Below are positions 7,021 through 14,726 of a stretch of DNA of 15,431 nucleotides, in pieces (the first letter of the stretch is position 1; every line of letters begins with the position of its first letter). Location: NCBI GenBank assembly GCA_013139345.1, contig WTAY01000210.1, forward strand, positions 1 to 15,431. The letters run 5' to 3'. The notes beneath the pieces are model-generated. The model was not told the DNA's origin. It saw only the letters and a program-made list of their open reading frames with translations, and ran no database searches. The translations under genes and the position numbers were made by a program. The stretch is from Methylophaga sp. GTDB lineage: Bacteria; Pseudomonadota; Gammaproteobacteria; Nitrosococcales; Methylophagaceae.

Positions 7021-7058
7021 TGGTCTTTCTTGAAAAAGAAAAATAATAAATAAGACCA
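7021..7058 (+). promoter_or_regulatory. rne leader hairpin with GAAA tetraloop and AU-rich bulge
   Basis: TGGTC (7021-7025) pairs with GACCA (7054-7058), enclosing TTTCTT-GAAA-AAGAAA (7026-7041), a stem capped by a GNRA tetraloop. The 3' side carries a 12-nt unpaired A/U stretch (7042-7053), the kind of single-stranded sequence RNase E cleaves. A role in rne autoregulation is inferred from position and known rne biology. Confidence 0.45.
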
Positions 7059-7073
7059 ACGTGTAGGAATAAA

Positions 7074-7100
7074 ACAATATGCAAATGTAAGACATATTGT
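7074..7100 (+). promoter_or_regulatory. rne leader hairpin, 8-bp stem
   Basis: ACAATATG (7074-7081) pairs perfectly with CATATTGT (7093-7100) around an 11-nt loop. It is AU-rich and of modest stability, and it forms one of a series of stem-loops leading into rne. Confidence 0.4.
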
Positions 7101-7140
7101 GATGATTAATTACAAAATAGATAAATATTGTCCTGCTGAA

Positions 7141-7210
7141 GTCATCTACAATGACTATGCAAACCCCTAATAAATAGGGATACACAGCGTGTGAACCTCA
7201 CAATGAGGTT
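7141..7210 (+). promoter_or_regulatory. Three consecutive hairpins ending on the rne ribosome binding site
   Basis: Three small stems follow each other: GTCAT/ATGAC (7141-7155), CCCTA/TAGGG (7165-7179) and AACCTCA/TGAGGTT (7194-7210, 7 bp, CAA loop). The 3' arm of the last stem contains GAGGT (7205-7209), the Shine-Dalgarno sequence placed 5 bases before the rne ATG. Folding would therefore hide the ribosome binding site, a direct route to translational control. The pairing is seen; its regulatory use is inferred. Confidence 0.55.
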
Positions 7211-7214
7211 ATAA

Positions 7215-9581
7215 ATGAAGCGAATTTTAATTAACGCAACGAATGAAGAAGAGTTGCGTGTTGCGATGGTCGATGGCCAGCGCCTGTTTGATCTAGATAT
7301 TGCCATCCCTTCTCGGGAACAAAAGAAAGGTAATATTTATAAAGGAAAAATCACCCGTGTTGAACCAAGTTTAGAAGCTGTATTCGTTGAATACGGGTCT
7401 GAACGTCAAGGTTTCTTACCACTCAAAGAAATTTCAAAAGAATATTTTAAACAAGGTTCAAAAGGTGGAGAGTCATCAGGCCGAATTAACGTCCAAGATG
7501 TACTGTCTGTTGGTCAAGAACTTGTTATTCAAGTAGAAAAAGAAGAACGTGGTAATAAAGGTGCGGCATTAACGACCTTTATCAGCCTTGCAGGACGTTA
7601 TTTAGTCTTAATGCCTAATAGCCCTCGTGCCGGTGGTATTTCACGCCGTATCGAAGGTGAAGAGCGCGCTGAATTACAAGAAGCATTACGTTCATTAGAA
7701 GTGCCTGAAGGCATGGGTATGATTGTTCGTACTGCGGGTGTTGGCAAACAAACTGAAGAATTGCAGTGGGATTTAGAATACCTAGTACAGTTATGGACGG
7801 CAATTGATAAGGCCAATAAAGAGCGTAAAGCACCATTTTTAGTTTATCAAGAAAGCAATATTATCATCCGCGCACTACGTGATTACTTGCGTAAAGATAT
7901 TGGTGAAATCTTAGTCGATTCGCCAGAAGTGTATAAAACAGGTCATGATTTCATGACAATGGTAATGCCGCATGAACTAAATAAATTTAAGCTTTACCAA
8001 GATAAAGTGCCGTTATTTACGCGCTATCAAGTTGAAAGCCAAATTGAAACTGCATTCAGACATGAGGTGCGTCTTCCTTCTGGCGGAGCCTTAGTTATCG
8101 ATCCTACTGAAGCATTGATTTCTATTGATGTTAACTCGGCTCGAGCTAATAAAGGTGGCGATATTGAAGAAACTGCTTTTAATACAAACTTAGAAGCAGC
8201 AGAAGAAATTGCACGTCAATTACGTATCCGAGACTTGGGTGGTTTGGTTGTTATCGATTTCATCGATATGGGACCAACACGTCACCAGCGTGAGGTTGAA
8301 AATCGCCTTCGTGACCATTTAAAAGCAGATCGTGCACGCGTCCAAGTTGGCCGTATTTCTCGATTCGGGTTATTAGAAATGTCACGTCAACGTATACGCC
8401 CATCTTTGGGGGATGCACATGAAGAAATCTGCCCACGCTGTGGTGGTTTGGGACATGTTCGTGGTGTGCAATCATTGGGTCTTGCTGTCTTACGTTTAGT
8501 TGAAGAAGAAGCCACTAAAGATCGTATTTCAAAACTAATTATTCAATTACCGATTTCAGTTGCAACCTTCATGTTGAATGAAAAACGAGTTCAATTAGAA
8601 GAAATTGAGCGTCGCCAAGACGTCAAATTATTATTAATTCCCAATCCTCATATGGATACGCCTCACTTTGATGTCGAGCGTGTTAAAGAAGGTAATGATG
8701 TAACAGAAGTGAGCCATCATTTGATGGTGACACCTGAGCCTGAAGTGCCTGAAGCAATGAAAGATCAACCTACTGTAGAGCAAGCTGCTGTGCAGGGTGT
8801 ATCTCCTTCTGCTCCTGCACCAACAGCTACCGTGGCGATAGAGAAGACTGAAGTCAAAAAACCAAGTTTGTTGAAACGTTTATTAAATGTATTAACGGGC
8901 AAAGAGGTTGATGCTGAAGAGCCTAAAGCTGAACCGAAAACTGAACAAGCGCCAAAGCGTGAGCAAAATAAACGTCCACGTAACAATAATAGAAATAATC
9001 GCCGCCCACGCCGTCGTCCAGATCAAGTGAAAACTGATAATGAAAAAGAGGCTAGTGGTAGCGCGGATTCTCTAGCAGACAATAAGCCGAATCAGCAGAA
9101 GCCTCAAGATGATAAGGGTGAGCAAGGTCAGAACCCTAATGCTAAGCGGACTCGCCGCGGTGGTCGTCGTCGCAAGCCGCGCGAAGATGCTGCACCTATT
9201 GCTGAAGATGCGGGTAATAAGATACCGCCAGCTAAGAAAGAAGTGGATGGTAATGCTGTTCCGGAACCTGCTGCAGTTGAGGTTAACGGTAATGTGCCTT
9301 CTGGTAATGCTGATAAGGAAGTAGATGGTAATAAGCCAGTAGTAGATAAACCTGCAGCTAGTAAAGCTCGTAGAGGAAGAACTTCTACAGGTACTGCTCG
9401 ACGTCGCCGTCCTGCTGCAAAAGATAAGCAAGAAAAAGAGCTTTCACCTGCTGCACCTGTAGAAAAAGTGGAAATAAAATCTACATCGGAAGATAATGCA
9501 GAAAAGGTAATCGTTAAGAAGCGCGCTCCTAAAAAAGTGATTCCTAAAGAGGCTGTAACAAAAGAAGATGTCAGCGAATAA
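7215..9581 (+). CDS. rne: Ribonuclease E
   Basis: RNase E is the essential endoribonuclease that starts mRNA decay and processes rRNA and tRNA precursors. The N-terminal catalytic half (about 1-500) is complete. The S1 domain spans about 36-119, the DNase I-like subdomain has catalytic D305 (SIDVNSAR) and D348 (VIDFIDM), and the zinc link is C406-P-R-C409. Residues 549-563 look like the amphipathic membrane-binding segment. The C-terminal half is low-complexity and disordered-looking, with three arginine-rich RNA-binding patches (584-602, 644-656, 718-732) and a small repeat with EVDGN or EVNGN at 676-706. At 788 residues it is shorter than E. coli RNase E (1061), all of the difference lying in the scaffold part. 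Degradosome partner sites could not be identified. The start is fixed by GAGGT 5 bases upstream. Confidence 0.97.
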   Translation: MKRILINATNEEELRVAMVDGQRLFDLDIAIPSREQKKGNIYKGKITRVEPSLEAVFVEYGSERQGFLPLKEISKEYFKQGSKGGESSGRINVQDVLSVGQELVIQVEKEERGNKGAALTTFISLAGRYLVLMPNSPRAGGISRRIEGEERAELQEALRSLEVPEGMGMIVRTAGVGKQTEELQWDLEYLVQLWTAIDKANKERKAPFLVYQESNIIIRALRDYLRKDIGEILVDSPEVYKTGHDFMTMVMPHELNKFKLYQDKVPLFTRYQVESQIETAFRHEVRLPSGGALVIDPTEALISIDVNSARANKGGDIEETAFNTNLEAAEEIARQLRIRDLGGLVVIDFIDMGPTRHQREVENRLRDHLKADRARVQVGRISRFGLLEMSRQRIRPSLGDAHEEICPRCGGLGHVRGVQSLGLAVLRLVEEEATKDRISKLIIQLPISVATFMLNEKRVQLEEIERRQDVKLLLIPNPHMDTPHFDVERVKEGNDVTEVSHHLMVTPEPEVPEAMKDQPTVEQAAVQGVSPSAPAPTATVAIEKTEVKKPSLLKRLLNVLTGKEVDAEEPKAEPKTEQAPKREQNKRPRNNNRNNRRPRRRPDQVKTDNEKEASGSADSLADNKPNQQKPQDDKGEQGQNPNAKRTRRGGRRRKPREDAAPIAEDAGNKIPPAKKEVDGNAVPEPAAVEVNGNVPSGNADKEVDGNKPVVDKPAASKARRGRTSTGTARRRRPAAKDKQEKELSPAAPVEKVEIKSTSEDNAEKVIVKKRAPKKVIPKEAVTKEDVSE

Positions 9582-9849
9582 GCAATTTCAATGTGAACAC
9601 TTGTTGGCCTTATTAGGCCAGCAAGTTGTTTATCAGCAACAGCAATGTGAAGTCATTGAGCTTCTTGATGGCTGTGAGTTGGTATTGCAGGTGTTGAAGC
9701 CGGATACGAGTATTCAAGCAACACAATATGGCGAAGGCCATCGTGCTGTGCCAGTGACTTATATATTACCGGTCTTTGATGGTGAAGGTGAACTTCATAC
9801 TGAGCTGATTGCCGCTGGTATTGATATCTTATTAGAAAATAAGCTCTAG
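9568..9849 (+). CDS. Hypothetical protein overlapping the rne 3' end, 93 aa
   Basis: This frame starts inside the last codons of rne (14-base overlap, different frame) and runs 268 bases past the rne stop. The protein is acidic, glutamine-rich near its start (a QQQQ run at residues 23-26), and predicted soluble. It has an alternation of hydrophobic stretches (VIELLDG, ELVLQVL, VTYILPVF) suggesting a small beta-rich fold, and cysteines at 8, 27 and 36. I do not recognise the family. The overlap suggests translation coupled to rne. It occupies the convergent space before kdsB. Codon use looks like its neighbours, so it is probably a real gene, but its function is unknown. Confidence 0.7.
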   Translation: MSANKQFQCEHLLALLGQQVVYQQQQCEVIELLDGCELVLQVLKPDTSIQATQYGEGHRAVPVTYILPVFDGEGELHTELIAAGIDILLENKL

Positions 9850-9911
9850 TCTTTCCTTATTGCTTTTCCAGTGGTTAAAACTACATGTTTATAACGGATA
9901 AAGTCTAGCTG

Positions 9912-10664
9912 TTAAGCAAGAAGTTTCCGGACATCATCCAGATCTTCTTGAGTATCAACACCATGTCCGGGTGATATTTTAGCTGCGCTTAGGTGAATTT
10001 TTTTACCATGATAAAGCACGCGTAATTGTTCTAAAGACTCTTCTTTTTCTAATATGCACGGGCTGAGTTCAGAGTAGTGCTTTAAGAAGCTTGCTCGGTA
10101 GCCATACAAGCCAATATGTCGATAATGAGGCAATTCAGGTGGTAATGTGGATTGTTGATCAAAATGATCTCTCATCCATGGAATAGGTGCACGACTAAAA
10201 TATAAAGCATAGCCCTGACCATCCATCACTACTTTTACGACATTAGGGTCAAATACGTGTTTTTCTTGGTCAATCTGACTGTATAAGGTTGCCATATCGG
10301 CATCTGTATGTTGTTGCAAGTCATCTGCAACCTGATTGATTAAACTAGCTGGCAAGCAGGGTTCATCGCCCTGAACATTGATGATAATGTCATCATCAGA
10401 AAAGAGCCTTTGTGAGGCAACTTCAGCGAGTCTGTCTGTACCAGATAAGTGCTCTTCCCGAGTCATACACACGTCAGCACCAAAACCATGAGCTACACGC
10501 ATAATTTCTTCATTATCTGTGGCAATGATTACTTCGCTCGCATTACTTTCCTGAGCACGTTCATACACGTGCTGAATCATCGGTTTGCCCGCGATATCTA
10601 ATAATGGTTTTCCTGGCAGTCGCGTGGAAGCATAACGTGAGGGAATAACAATTTTGAATGACAT
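9912..10664 (-). CDS. kdsB: 3-deoxy-manno-octulosonate cytidylyltransferase (CMP-Kdo synthetase)
   Basis: KdsB activates Kdo with CTP to CMP-Kdo for attachment to lipid A in the cytoplasm. The 250-residue protein has the nucleotide-binding IPSRYASTRLPGKPL start (7-21), NVQGDEP (96-102) with metal-binding D100, YFSRAPIPW (155-163) and the PGHGVDT motif (232-238) with a second metal ligand, D237. Length is standard. Its ATG overlaps the stop of the Trm112-like gene by one base (TAATG). It is the last gene of the lipopolysaccharide operon; murB and a protein tyrosine phosphatase, which I recall following kdsB in Pseudomonas, are absent here. Confidence 0.96.
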   Translation of the reverse strand: MSFKIVIPSRYASTRLPGKPLLDIAGKPMIQHVYERAQESNASEVIIATDNEEIMRVAHGFGADVCMTREEHLSGTDRLAEVASQRLFSDDDIIINVQGDEPCLPASLINQVADDLQQHTDADMATLYSQIDQEKHVFDPNVVKVVMDGQGYALYFSRAPIPWMRDHFDQQSTLPPELPHYRHIGLYGYRASFLKHYSELSPCILEKEESLEQLRVLYHGKKIHLSAAKISPGHGVDTQEDLDDVRKLLA

Positions 10665-10846
10665 TAATGTGCTTCTTCTTCAGCTGAAAGAGTACGGGCT
10701 TCATCAGTTAGCATAACCGGAATATCATCACGAATAGGGTAAGCTAAGCGGCAAACTGGGCAAAGGAGTTCTTGCTGTGCCTTATTGTAGTTTAGGGAGC
10801 CTTTACAACTAGGGCAGGCCAGAATTTCAAGAAGTGTTTTATCCAT
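10664..10846 (-). CDS. ycaR: Trm112/YcaR family small zinc-binding-type protein
   Basis: This 60-residue protein of the Trm112 family carries C11-P-S-C14 and C29-P-V-C32, the four cysteines expected to bind zinc in members that keep them, and the conserved YPIRDDIPVML segment (36-46). The family is found between lpxK and kdsB in many gammaproteobacteria; its role in bacteria is not settled, though eukaryotic Trm112 activates methyltransferases. The start overlaps the end of lpxK by 8 bases and the stop overlaps the kdsB start by 1, indicating strict co-translation. Confidence 0.93.
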   Translation of the reverse strand: MDKTLLEILACPSCKGSLNYNKAQQELLCPVCRLAYPIRDDIPVMLTDEARTLSAEEEAH

Positions 10847-11825
10847 GAGGAGGAAGTCCTGCTAATTTAGTTAATAAGTGTTGTTCAAGTTTACCGCTTA
10901 TTGTGGCGTTTATGGGGACATACCACATATTTTTGTTGGCAAAGTGTTGGCATTTTACGGCATCTTTTTCTGTCATCAAAATATCAAGATCATCATTAAA
11001 ATTAACATCATTAGCTTGGTAGGGGTGATGATCTGAAAAAGGGTGGGGCAAAAGAGTGAGCCCAGATTCTGATAATTGATTAAAAAAACGTTCGGGATAA
11101 CCAATACCGGCTAAGGCATGAACGGTTTGATTTTGAAAGGATGACAGTGCTCTGGTGAGTTTAGGATTCGCTAGATTAATAGCATGGCCTTGCGATGTAG
11201 TCATGGTGAATTCGGCTGGTGTTTCATCACCATTATGGACAATAAAATCGACATGATTTAAACGTGATAAAGGTTCACGTAAAGGGCCGGCAGGTAGGCA
11301 ATATTGATTACCAAATAAGCGTTGACTATCGACGATTACAATTTCAATATCTCGAGCTAAAGCATAATGCTGAAGTCCGTCATCTGCAATAATAATATTA
11401 CAGTCAAATTGTTCTAATAACTGCCTAGCAGCTGCAACACGATTAGGTGCGACAACCATTGGACATGCCGATTGTCTACTGATAATAAGAGGTTCATCAC
11501 CCACAATACTAGGTTCGCTATCAGCCGTTACTATTTGAGGGTAACTTTCGGCTTTACCGCCATAACCTCGGCTGATAATGCCGGGACGAAAGCCGGCGTG
11601 TTGGAGTTGTTTAGCAAGCCAAATAACAAAGGGTGTTTTTCCTGTTCCACCCACACTAATATTTCCAACAATAATGACGGGTACATTGACTGAATATTGT
11701 TTAAATATACCTAGTCGATACAGTGAGCGGCGTAAGGAAGTAATGGCACAGTAAATAGCCGACAATGGCCATAATAGCCAGCGTATTGGGTGTGCTTTAT
11801 ACCAACTGTTAATTAACCACGTCAT
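10839..11825 (-). CDS. lpxK: Tetraacyldisaccharide 4'-kinase LpxK
   Basis: LpxK phosphorylates the 4' position of tetraacyldisaccharide 1-phosphate to make lipid IVA at the cytoplasmic face of the inner membrane. The 328-residue protein has an N-terminal hydrophobic helix (about 15-32), P-loop GNISVGGTGKT (54-64), RGYGG (86-90), DDGLQH (148-153) with the catalytic-site acidic pair, PAGPLREP (178-185) and MTEKDAVK (284-291). The length is typical. The start lies 6 bases beyond the msbA stop codon, and MsbA exports the product pathway's end point, so the two act in sequence. Confidence 0.96.
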   Translation of the reverse strand: MTWLINSWYKAHPIRWLLWPLSAIYCAITSLRRSLYRLGIFKQYSVNVPVIIVGNISVGGTGKTPFVIWLAKQLQHAGFRPGIISRGYGGKAESYPQIVTADSEPSIVGDEPLIISRQSACPMVVAPNRVAAARQLLEQFDCNIIIADDGLQHYALARDIEIVIVDSQRLFGNQYCLPAGPLREPLSRLNHVDFIVHNGDETPAEFTMTTSQGHAINLANPKLTRALSSFQNQTVHALAGIGYPERFFNQLSESGLTLLPHPFSDHHPYQANDVNFNDDLDILMTEKDAVKCQHFANKNMWYVPINATISGKLEQHLLTKLAGLPPHG

Positions 11826-11828
11826 TAT

Positions 11829-13598
11829 TTAGTGAACTTCAGTTGAAATTTCCTGAAATTGTAGACGATGCAGTTCCGCATAGTGCTGATTTTTAGCAAT
11901 AAGTTCAGCATGTTTACCTGTCTCAACAATGCGACCATTGTGCATTACAATAATTTGGTCTGCTTTTTCAATGGTGGATAGGCGGTGAGCAATAACAAAT
12001 GTAGTGCGTTGGGTCATTAATGTTTCTAACGCAGATTGAATGTGACGTTCTGCTTCGGAATCTAACGATGCTGTGGCTTCATCAAGAATGAGAATAGGCG
12101 CATCGCGTAATAACGCTCTAGCAATGGCTAACCGTTGGCGTTGACCACCCGAAAGCAGTACGCCATTTTGACCTACCTGTGTTGCTAAACCATCAGGAAG
12201 ACGGTCGATAAACTCCCATGCATGTGCCGCTTTAGCTGCCTCAATAATCTTTTCATTACTGATCTGTTCTTTTTGACCATAAGTAATATTATTGGCAATC
12301 GTGTCATTAAATAAAATAACTTGCTGATTAACGAGTGAAACTTGATCACGTAGAGAGGCAAGTTGCAGTTCGTTTATATCAATGCCATCCAGCAAGATCT
12401 GTCCTTTAGTCAAAGGATAAAGGCGAGTTAATAAACTTACGAGCGTTGTTTTACCACTTCCTGAGTGACCGACGAAAGCAATGGTTTGACCCGGTTGAGC
12501 ATGAAATGAAATATTTTCAAGTACATTTGAACTATCATCTGCATATGAAAAGTTAATATCTTTATATTGAACATCACCTTTTGCACGCTGTAGAGATTGG
12601 GTGCCGGTGTCAGGTTCAGCTTGTTCATCAATGAGTTGGAATATACTGTGTGCGGCTGCGATACCACGTTGAATTTTAGAATTTATTTTTGTTAATCTCT
12701 TCAGCGGTGTCAGAATCATAAACATCGCCGTTATGAAAGAAATAAAGCTACCAACGGTAATTTCTTCCAGCATCTCGGGTAAGGTAGCAAGGTAGATAAC
12801 ACCTGATAAACCGAGCACGGTAATAAGTTGGATAATTGGCTGGCTAATGGCTTCTGTCGCCACCATTCTCATGCTCTGGCGGCGGTTATACTGATTTGCT
12901 TTATTGAAACGTTCACTCTCATAGTGATGGCTCCCAAACGTTTTTACTTCACGATTCCCTTCAACCATTTCACTTGTAATATGGCTCACCTCGCCCATCG
13001 AATCTTGAATGTTTTTGCTAATGACTCGAAAGCGGCTACTGATTTTGAAAACTAAAATGGCGATCAGAGGGATAGTCAGGAAGATAATGAGTGCTAATGT
13101 GCCATTAAGATAGATCATCCATGCTAGAAGCCCAACGATAATTAAGCTGTCACGAATTACGGTTAAGACAGCATCAGTTGATGCATTTGCAACTTGCTCA
13201 ACATCATAGAGTAGCTTCGACATAAGTTGGCCAGAAGTACTATTGTCGAAAAAGCGTGCAGGTAAGACTAACAATCTATCGAACATCTCTGCTCGTAGGT
13301 TTTTAATGACATTGCGAGCAATCCAACCCAAACCATAAGAAGTAAAAAAGTTAGCAACACCACGAACTAAAAATAAGCCAATAAGTAATAGAGGAATTAG
13401 CTTAATCGTATCTGGATCACGTTCAACAAAACTTCCATCCATCAAAGGTTTCATTAGTGCTGCCAAACCTGTTTCTGTACTGGCAAAAATGATCATTGCA
13501 ATAATGGCAGCAATAAACTCTTTCCAATAAGGTTTTACATAGCTTAATAAACGTTTATAGATGAGCTTAGTGTCGACTGTTTCAGCTTCCAAGGTCAT
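11829..13598 (-). CDS. msbA: Lipid A export permease/ATP-binding protein MsbA
   Basis: MsbA is a homodimeric ABC exporter that flips core-lipid A across the inner membrane. The 589-residue half-transporter has a six-helix membrane domain (about 20-310) and an ATPase domain. The Walker A GHSGSGKTT is at 377-385, the Q-loop at Q425, the signature LSGGQRQR at 482-489, Walker B ILILDE at 502-507 and the H-loop H538. Its start overlaps the exbD stop by 4 bases. In E. coli msbA is immediately before lpxK as here; the insertion of msbA between exbD and lpxK differs from the Pseudomonas order I recall. Confidence 0.95.
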   Translation of the reverse strand: MTLEAETVDTKLIYKRLLSYVKPYWKEFIAAIIAMIIFASTETGLAALMKPLMDGSFVERDPDTIKLIPLLLIGLFLVRGVANFFTSYGLGWIARNVIKNLRAEMFDRLLVLPARFFDNSTSGQLMSKLLYDVEQVANASTDAVLTVIRDSLIIVGLLAWMIYLNGTLALIIFLTIPLIAILVFKISSRFRVISKNIQDSMGEVSHITSEMVEGNREVKTFGSHHYESERFNKANQYNRRQSMRMVATEAISQPIIQLITVLGLSGVIYLATLPEMLEEITVGSFISFITAMFMILTPLKRLTKINSKIQRGIAAAHSIFQLIDEQAEPDTGTQSLQRAKGDVQYKDINFSYADDSSNVLENISFHAQPGQTIAFVGHSGSGKTTLVSLLTRLYPLTKGQILLDGIDINELQLASLRDQVSLVNQQVILFNDTIANNITYGQKEQISNEKIIEAAKAAHAWEFIDRLPDGLATQVGQNGVLLSGGQRQRLAIARALLRDAPILILDEATASLDSEAERHIQSALETLMTQRTTFVIAHRLSTIEKADQIIVMHNGRIVETGKHAELIAKNQHYAELHRLQFQEISTEVH

Positions 13599-14020
13599 TG
13601 AGTACCTTTTGTTGTTTGGCGTGTTGCAAGCGTTAAACGGCTATAACCTAGCTGTTGCGCTGTATCCATTGCTGTCACAATATTTTGATATTCTGCATTA
13701 GCATCCGCGCTAATGATAATGTGAGGGTCTTCATTCACACCAACCGCTTGTTTTAAGTGGGCTGATAATTGCTCAAGACTAGGGTTTTCTAGTGTTACTT
13801 CATTAACAATAAAGTGGCCGTCAGCATTAATAACAATATCAATCGACTTTTCTTGCTCTGGCAATGCTTGTCCAGTTGCTTGAGGCAGATCTACTTTGAG
13901 TGAACTTTCCCGAATAAAGCTGGTTGATACCATGAAAAACAGGAGTAGTAAAAACACGACATCAATCATAGGGGTCAGGTTTACATCAGGCTCCTCAAGT
14001 TTTCCTGCTGATAGCTTCAT
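13595..14020 (-). CDS. exbD: ExbD/TolR-family biopolymer transport protein
   Basis: This 141-residue protein has a single N-terminal membrane helix (about 19-36) beginning with NLTPMIDVV. D20 corresponds to the essential proton-carrying Asp of ExbD/TolR. The rest (about 45-141) is the periplasmic domain, which binds the cell wall or the energised partner. With ExbB it forms a proton-driven stator unit. No tonB lies beside it, so whether it energises TonB or another envelope process is unknown. It overlaps exbB and msbA by 4 bases on both sides. Confidence 0.92.
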   Translation of the reverse strand: MKLSAGKLEEPDVNLTPMIDVVFLLLLFFMVSTSFIRESSLKVDLPQATGQALPEQEKSIDIVINADGHFIVNEVTLENPSLEQLSAHLKQAVGVNEDPHIIISADANAEYQNIVTAMDTAQQLGYSRLTLATRQTTKGTQ

Positions 14021-14649
14021 TGCATGCCCTTGTCAGTATCAAACTCACGTTCACCATGCAAGATCTCTACTAATTTCATCGCTTTTTCTTCCATATCGAC
14101 AACTAAGAGGTTCACTTTTCCTCGGAAATAACGATAAAATATTAGACTTGGAATTGCCACAACTAGCCCCATTGCAGTGGTGATTAATGCTTCAGAGATG
14201 CCACCTGCTAATGTTTCTGGATTACCAACACCTTCAGTTGTGATAACTGCAAAGACTTTAATCATACCTATGACTGTACCAAGTAAACCTAATAGAGGCG
14301 TGATGGCTGCTATGGTGCCAAGAGTATTTAAGTTTTGTTCAAGAGATAAGGTGACATGTCGACCTACATCTTCAATGCTTTCTTTTGTGATTTCGCGAGA
14401 TGAATCGCGGTTAGCTAAGCCTGCAGCTAGAATCTGGCCGAGTGGAGAGTTACGCTGTAATGCACCTATACGGTTATTATCAACTTGATTGCTTTTTAAC
14501 CATTGCCAGATATGAGTAATTAATTCTGGCGGAGAAATACGTTTACTCTGTAAGCTCCAAAAACGTTCTGCAATAATGGCAATTGCAATCCCTGAACAAA
14601 TAAACAGGGGCCACATAAGTAAACCACCCGCTTTAAAAAATTCCAACAT
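14017..14649 (-). CDS. exbB: ExbB/TolQ-family proton channel protein
   Basis: This 210-residue inner-membrane protein has the MotA/TolQ/ExbB layout: TM1 at about 9-28, a cytoplasmic loop, TM2 at about 113-135 with the TPLLGLLGTVIGM motif (117-129), and TM3 at about 154-173. It forms the pentameric ring around the ExbD dimer. It is the first gene of the lipopolysaccharide operon, with a GAGAT sequence about 9 bases before ATG and a 77-base gap from comEC. Co-localisation with lpxK and msbA is a known gammaproteobacterial arrangement, but the reason for it is unclear. Confidence 0.93.
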   Translation of the reverse strand: MLEFFKAGGLLMWPLFICSGIAIAIIAERFWSLQSKRISPPELITHIWQWLKSNQVDNNRIGALQRNSPLGQILAAGLANRDSSREITKESIEDVGRHVTLSLEQNLNTLGTIAAITPLLGLLGTVIGMIKVFAVITTEGVGNPETLAGGISEALITTAMGLVVAIPSLIFYRYFRGKVNLLVVDMEEKAMKLVEILHGEREFDTDKGMQ

Positions 14650-14726
14650 AATGTCTTATCTCGTTTACAAGTAAAGTTTGCATAATGATACGTTAAAATA
14701 CGTCATTCATGAACCTCAGAATAGGC

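Larger units (their letters stand above)
6633..7214. other. Divergent rluC/rne intergenic region and long rne leader
   Basis: These 582 bases separate two divergent genes. The left third is AT-rich and holds candidate promoters for both directions. The right part is rich in local inverted repeats (7021-7058, 7074-7100, 7141-7210). In E. coli, rne has a 361-nt leader that binds RNase E and mediates autoregulation. The length and structure here suggest the same role, but I could not align it to the known leader, so this is inference. No convincing gene is present; a 29-codon frame at 6944-7033 is discussed as a finding. Confidence 0.6.

Noticed and set aside
9072..9431. 119-residue antisense frame opposite the rne tail
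   Set aside because: It is a shadow of the arginine- and lysine-rich low-complexity rne coding sequence, giving a Ser/Thr/Ile-rich translation with no recognisable domain.
9846..9908. Possible bidirectional terminator between the 93-residue ORF and kdsB
   Set aside because: CTAG-T-CTTT-CC can pair imperfectly with GG-AT-AAAG-T-CTAG, but there is a mismatch, a bulge, a 39-nt loop and no strong U-run, so it is not supportable as a terminator.
14650..14726. Terminator or promoter in the comEC-exbB gap
   Set aside because: ACGT-ATTTTA-ACGT symmetry and a short GAATA/TATTC stem are present, but no stem is strong enough and no -35/-10 pair fits well enough to call.
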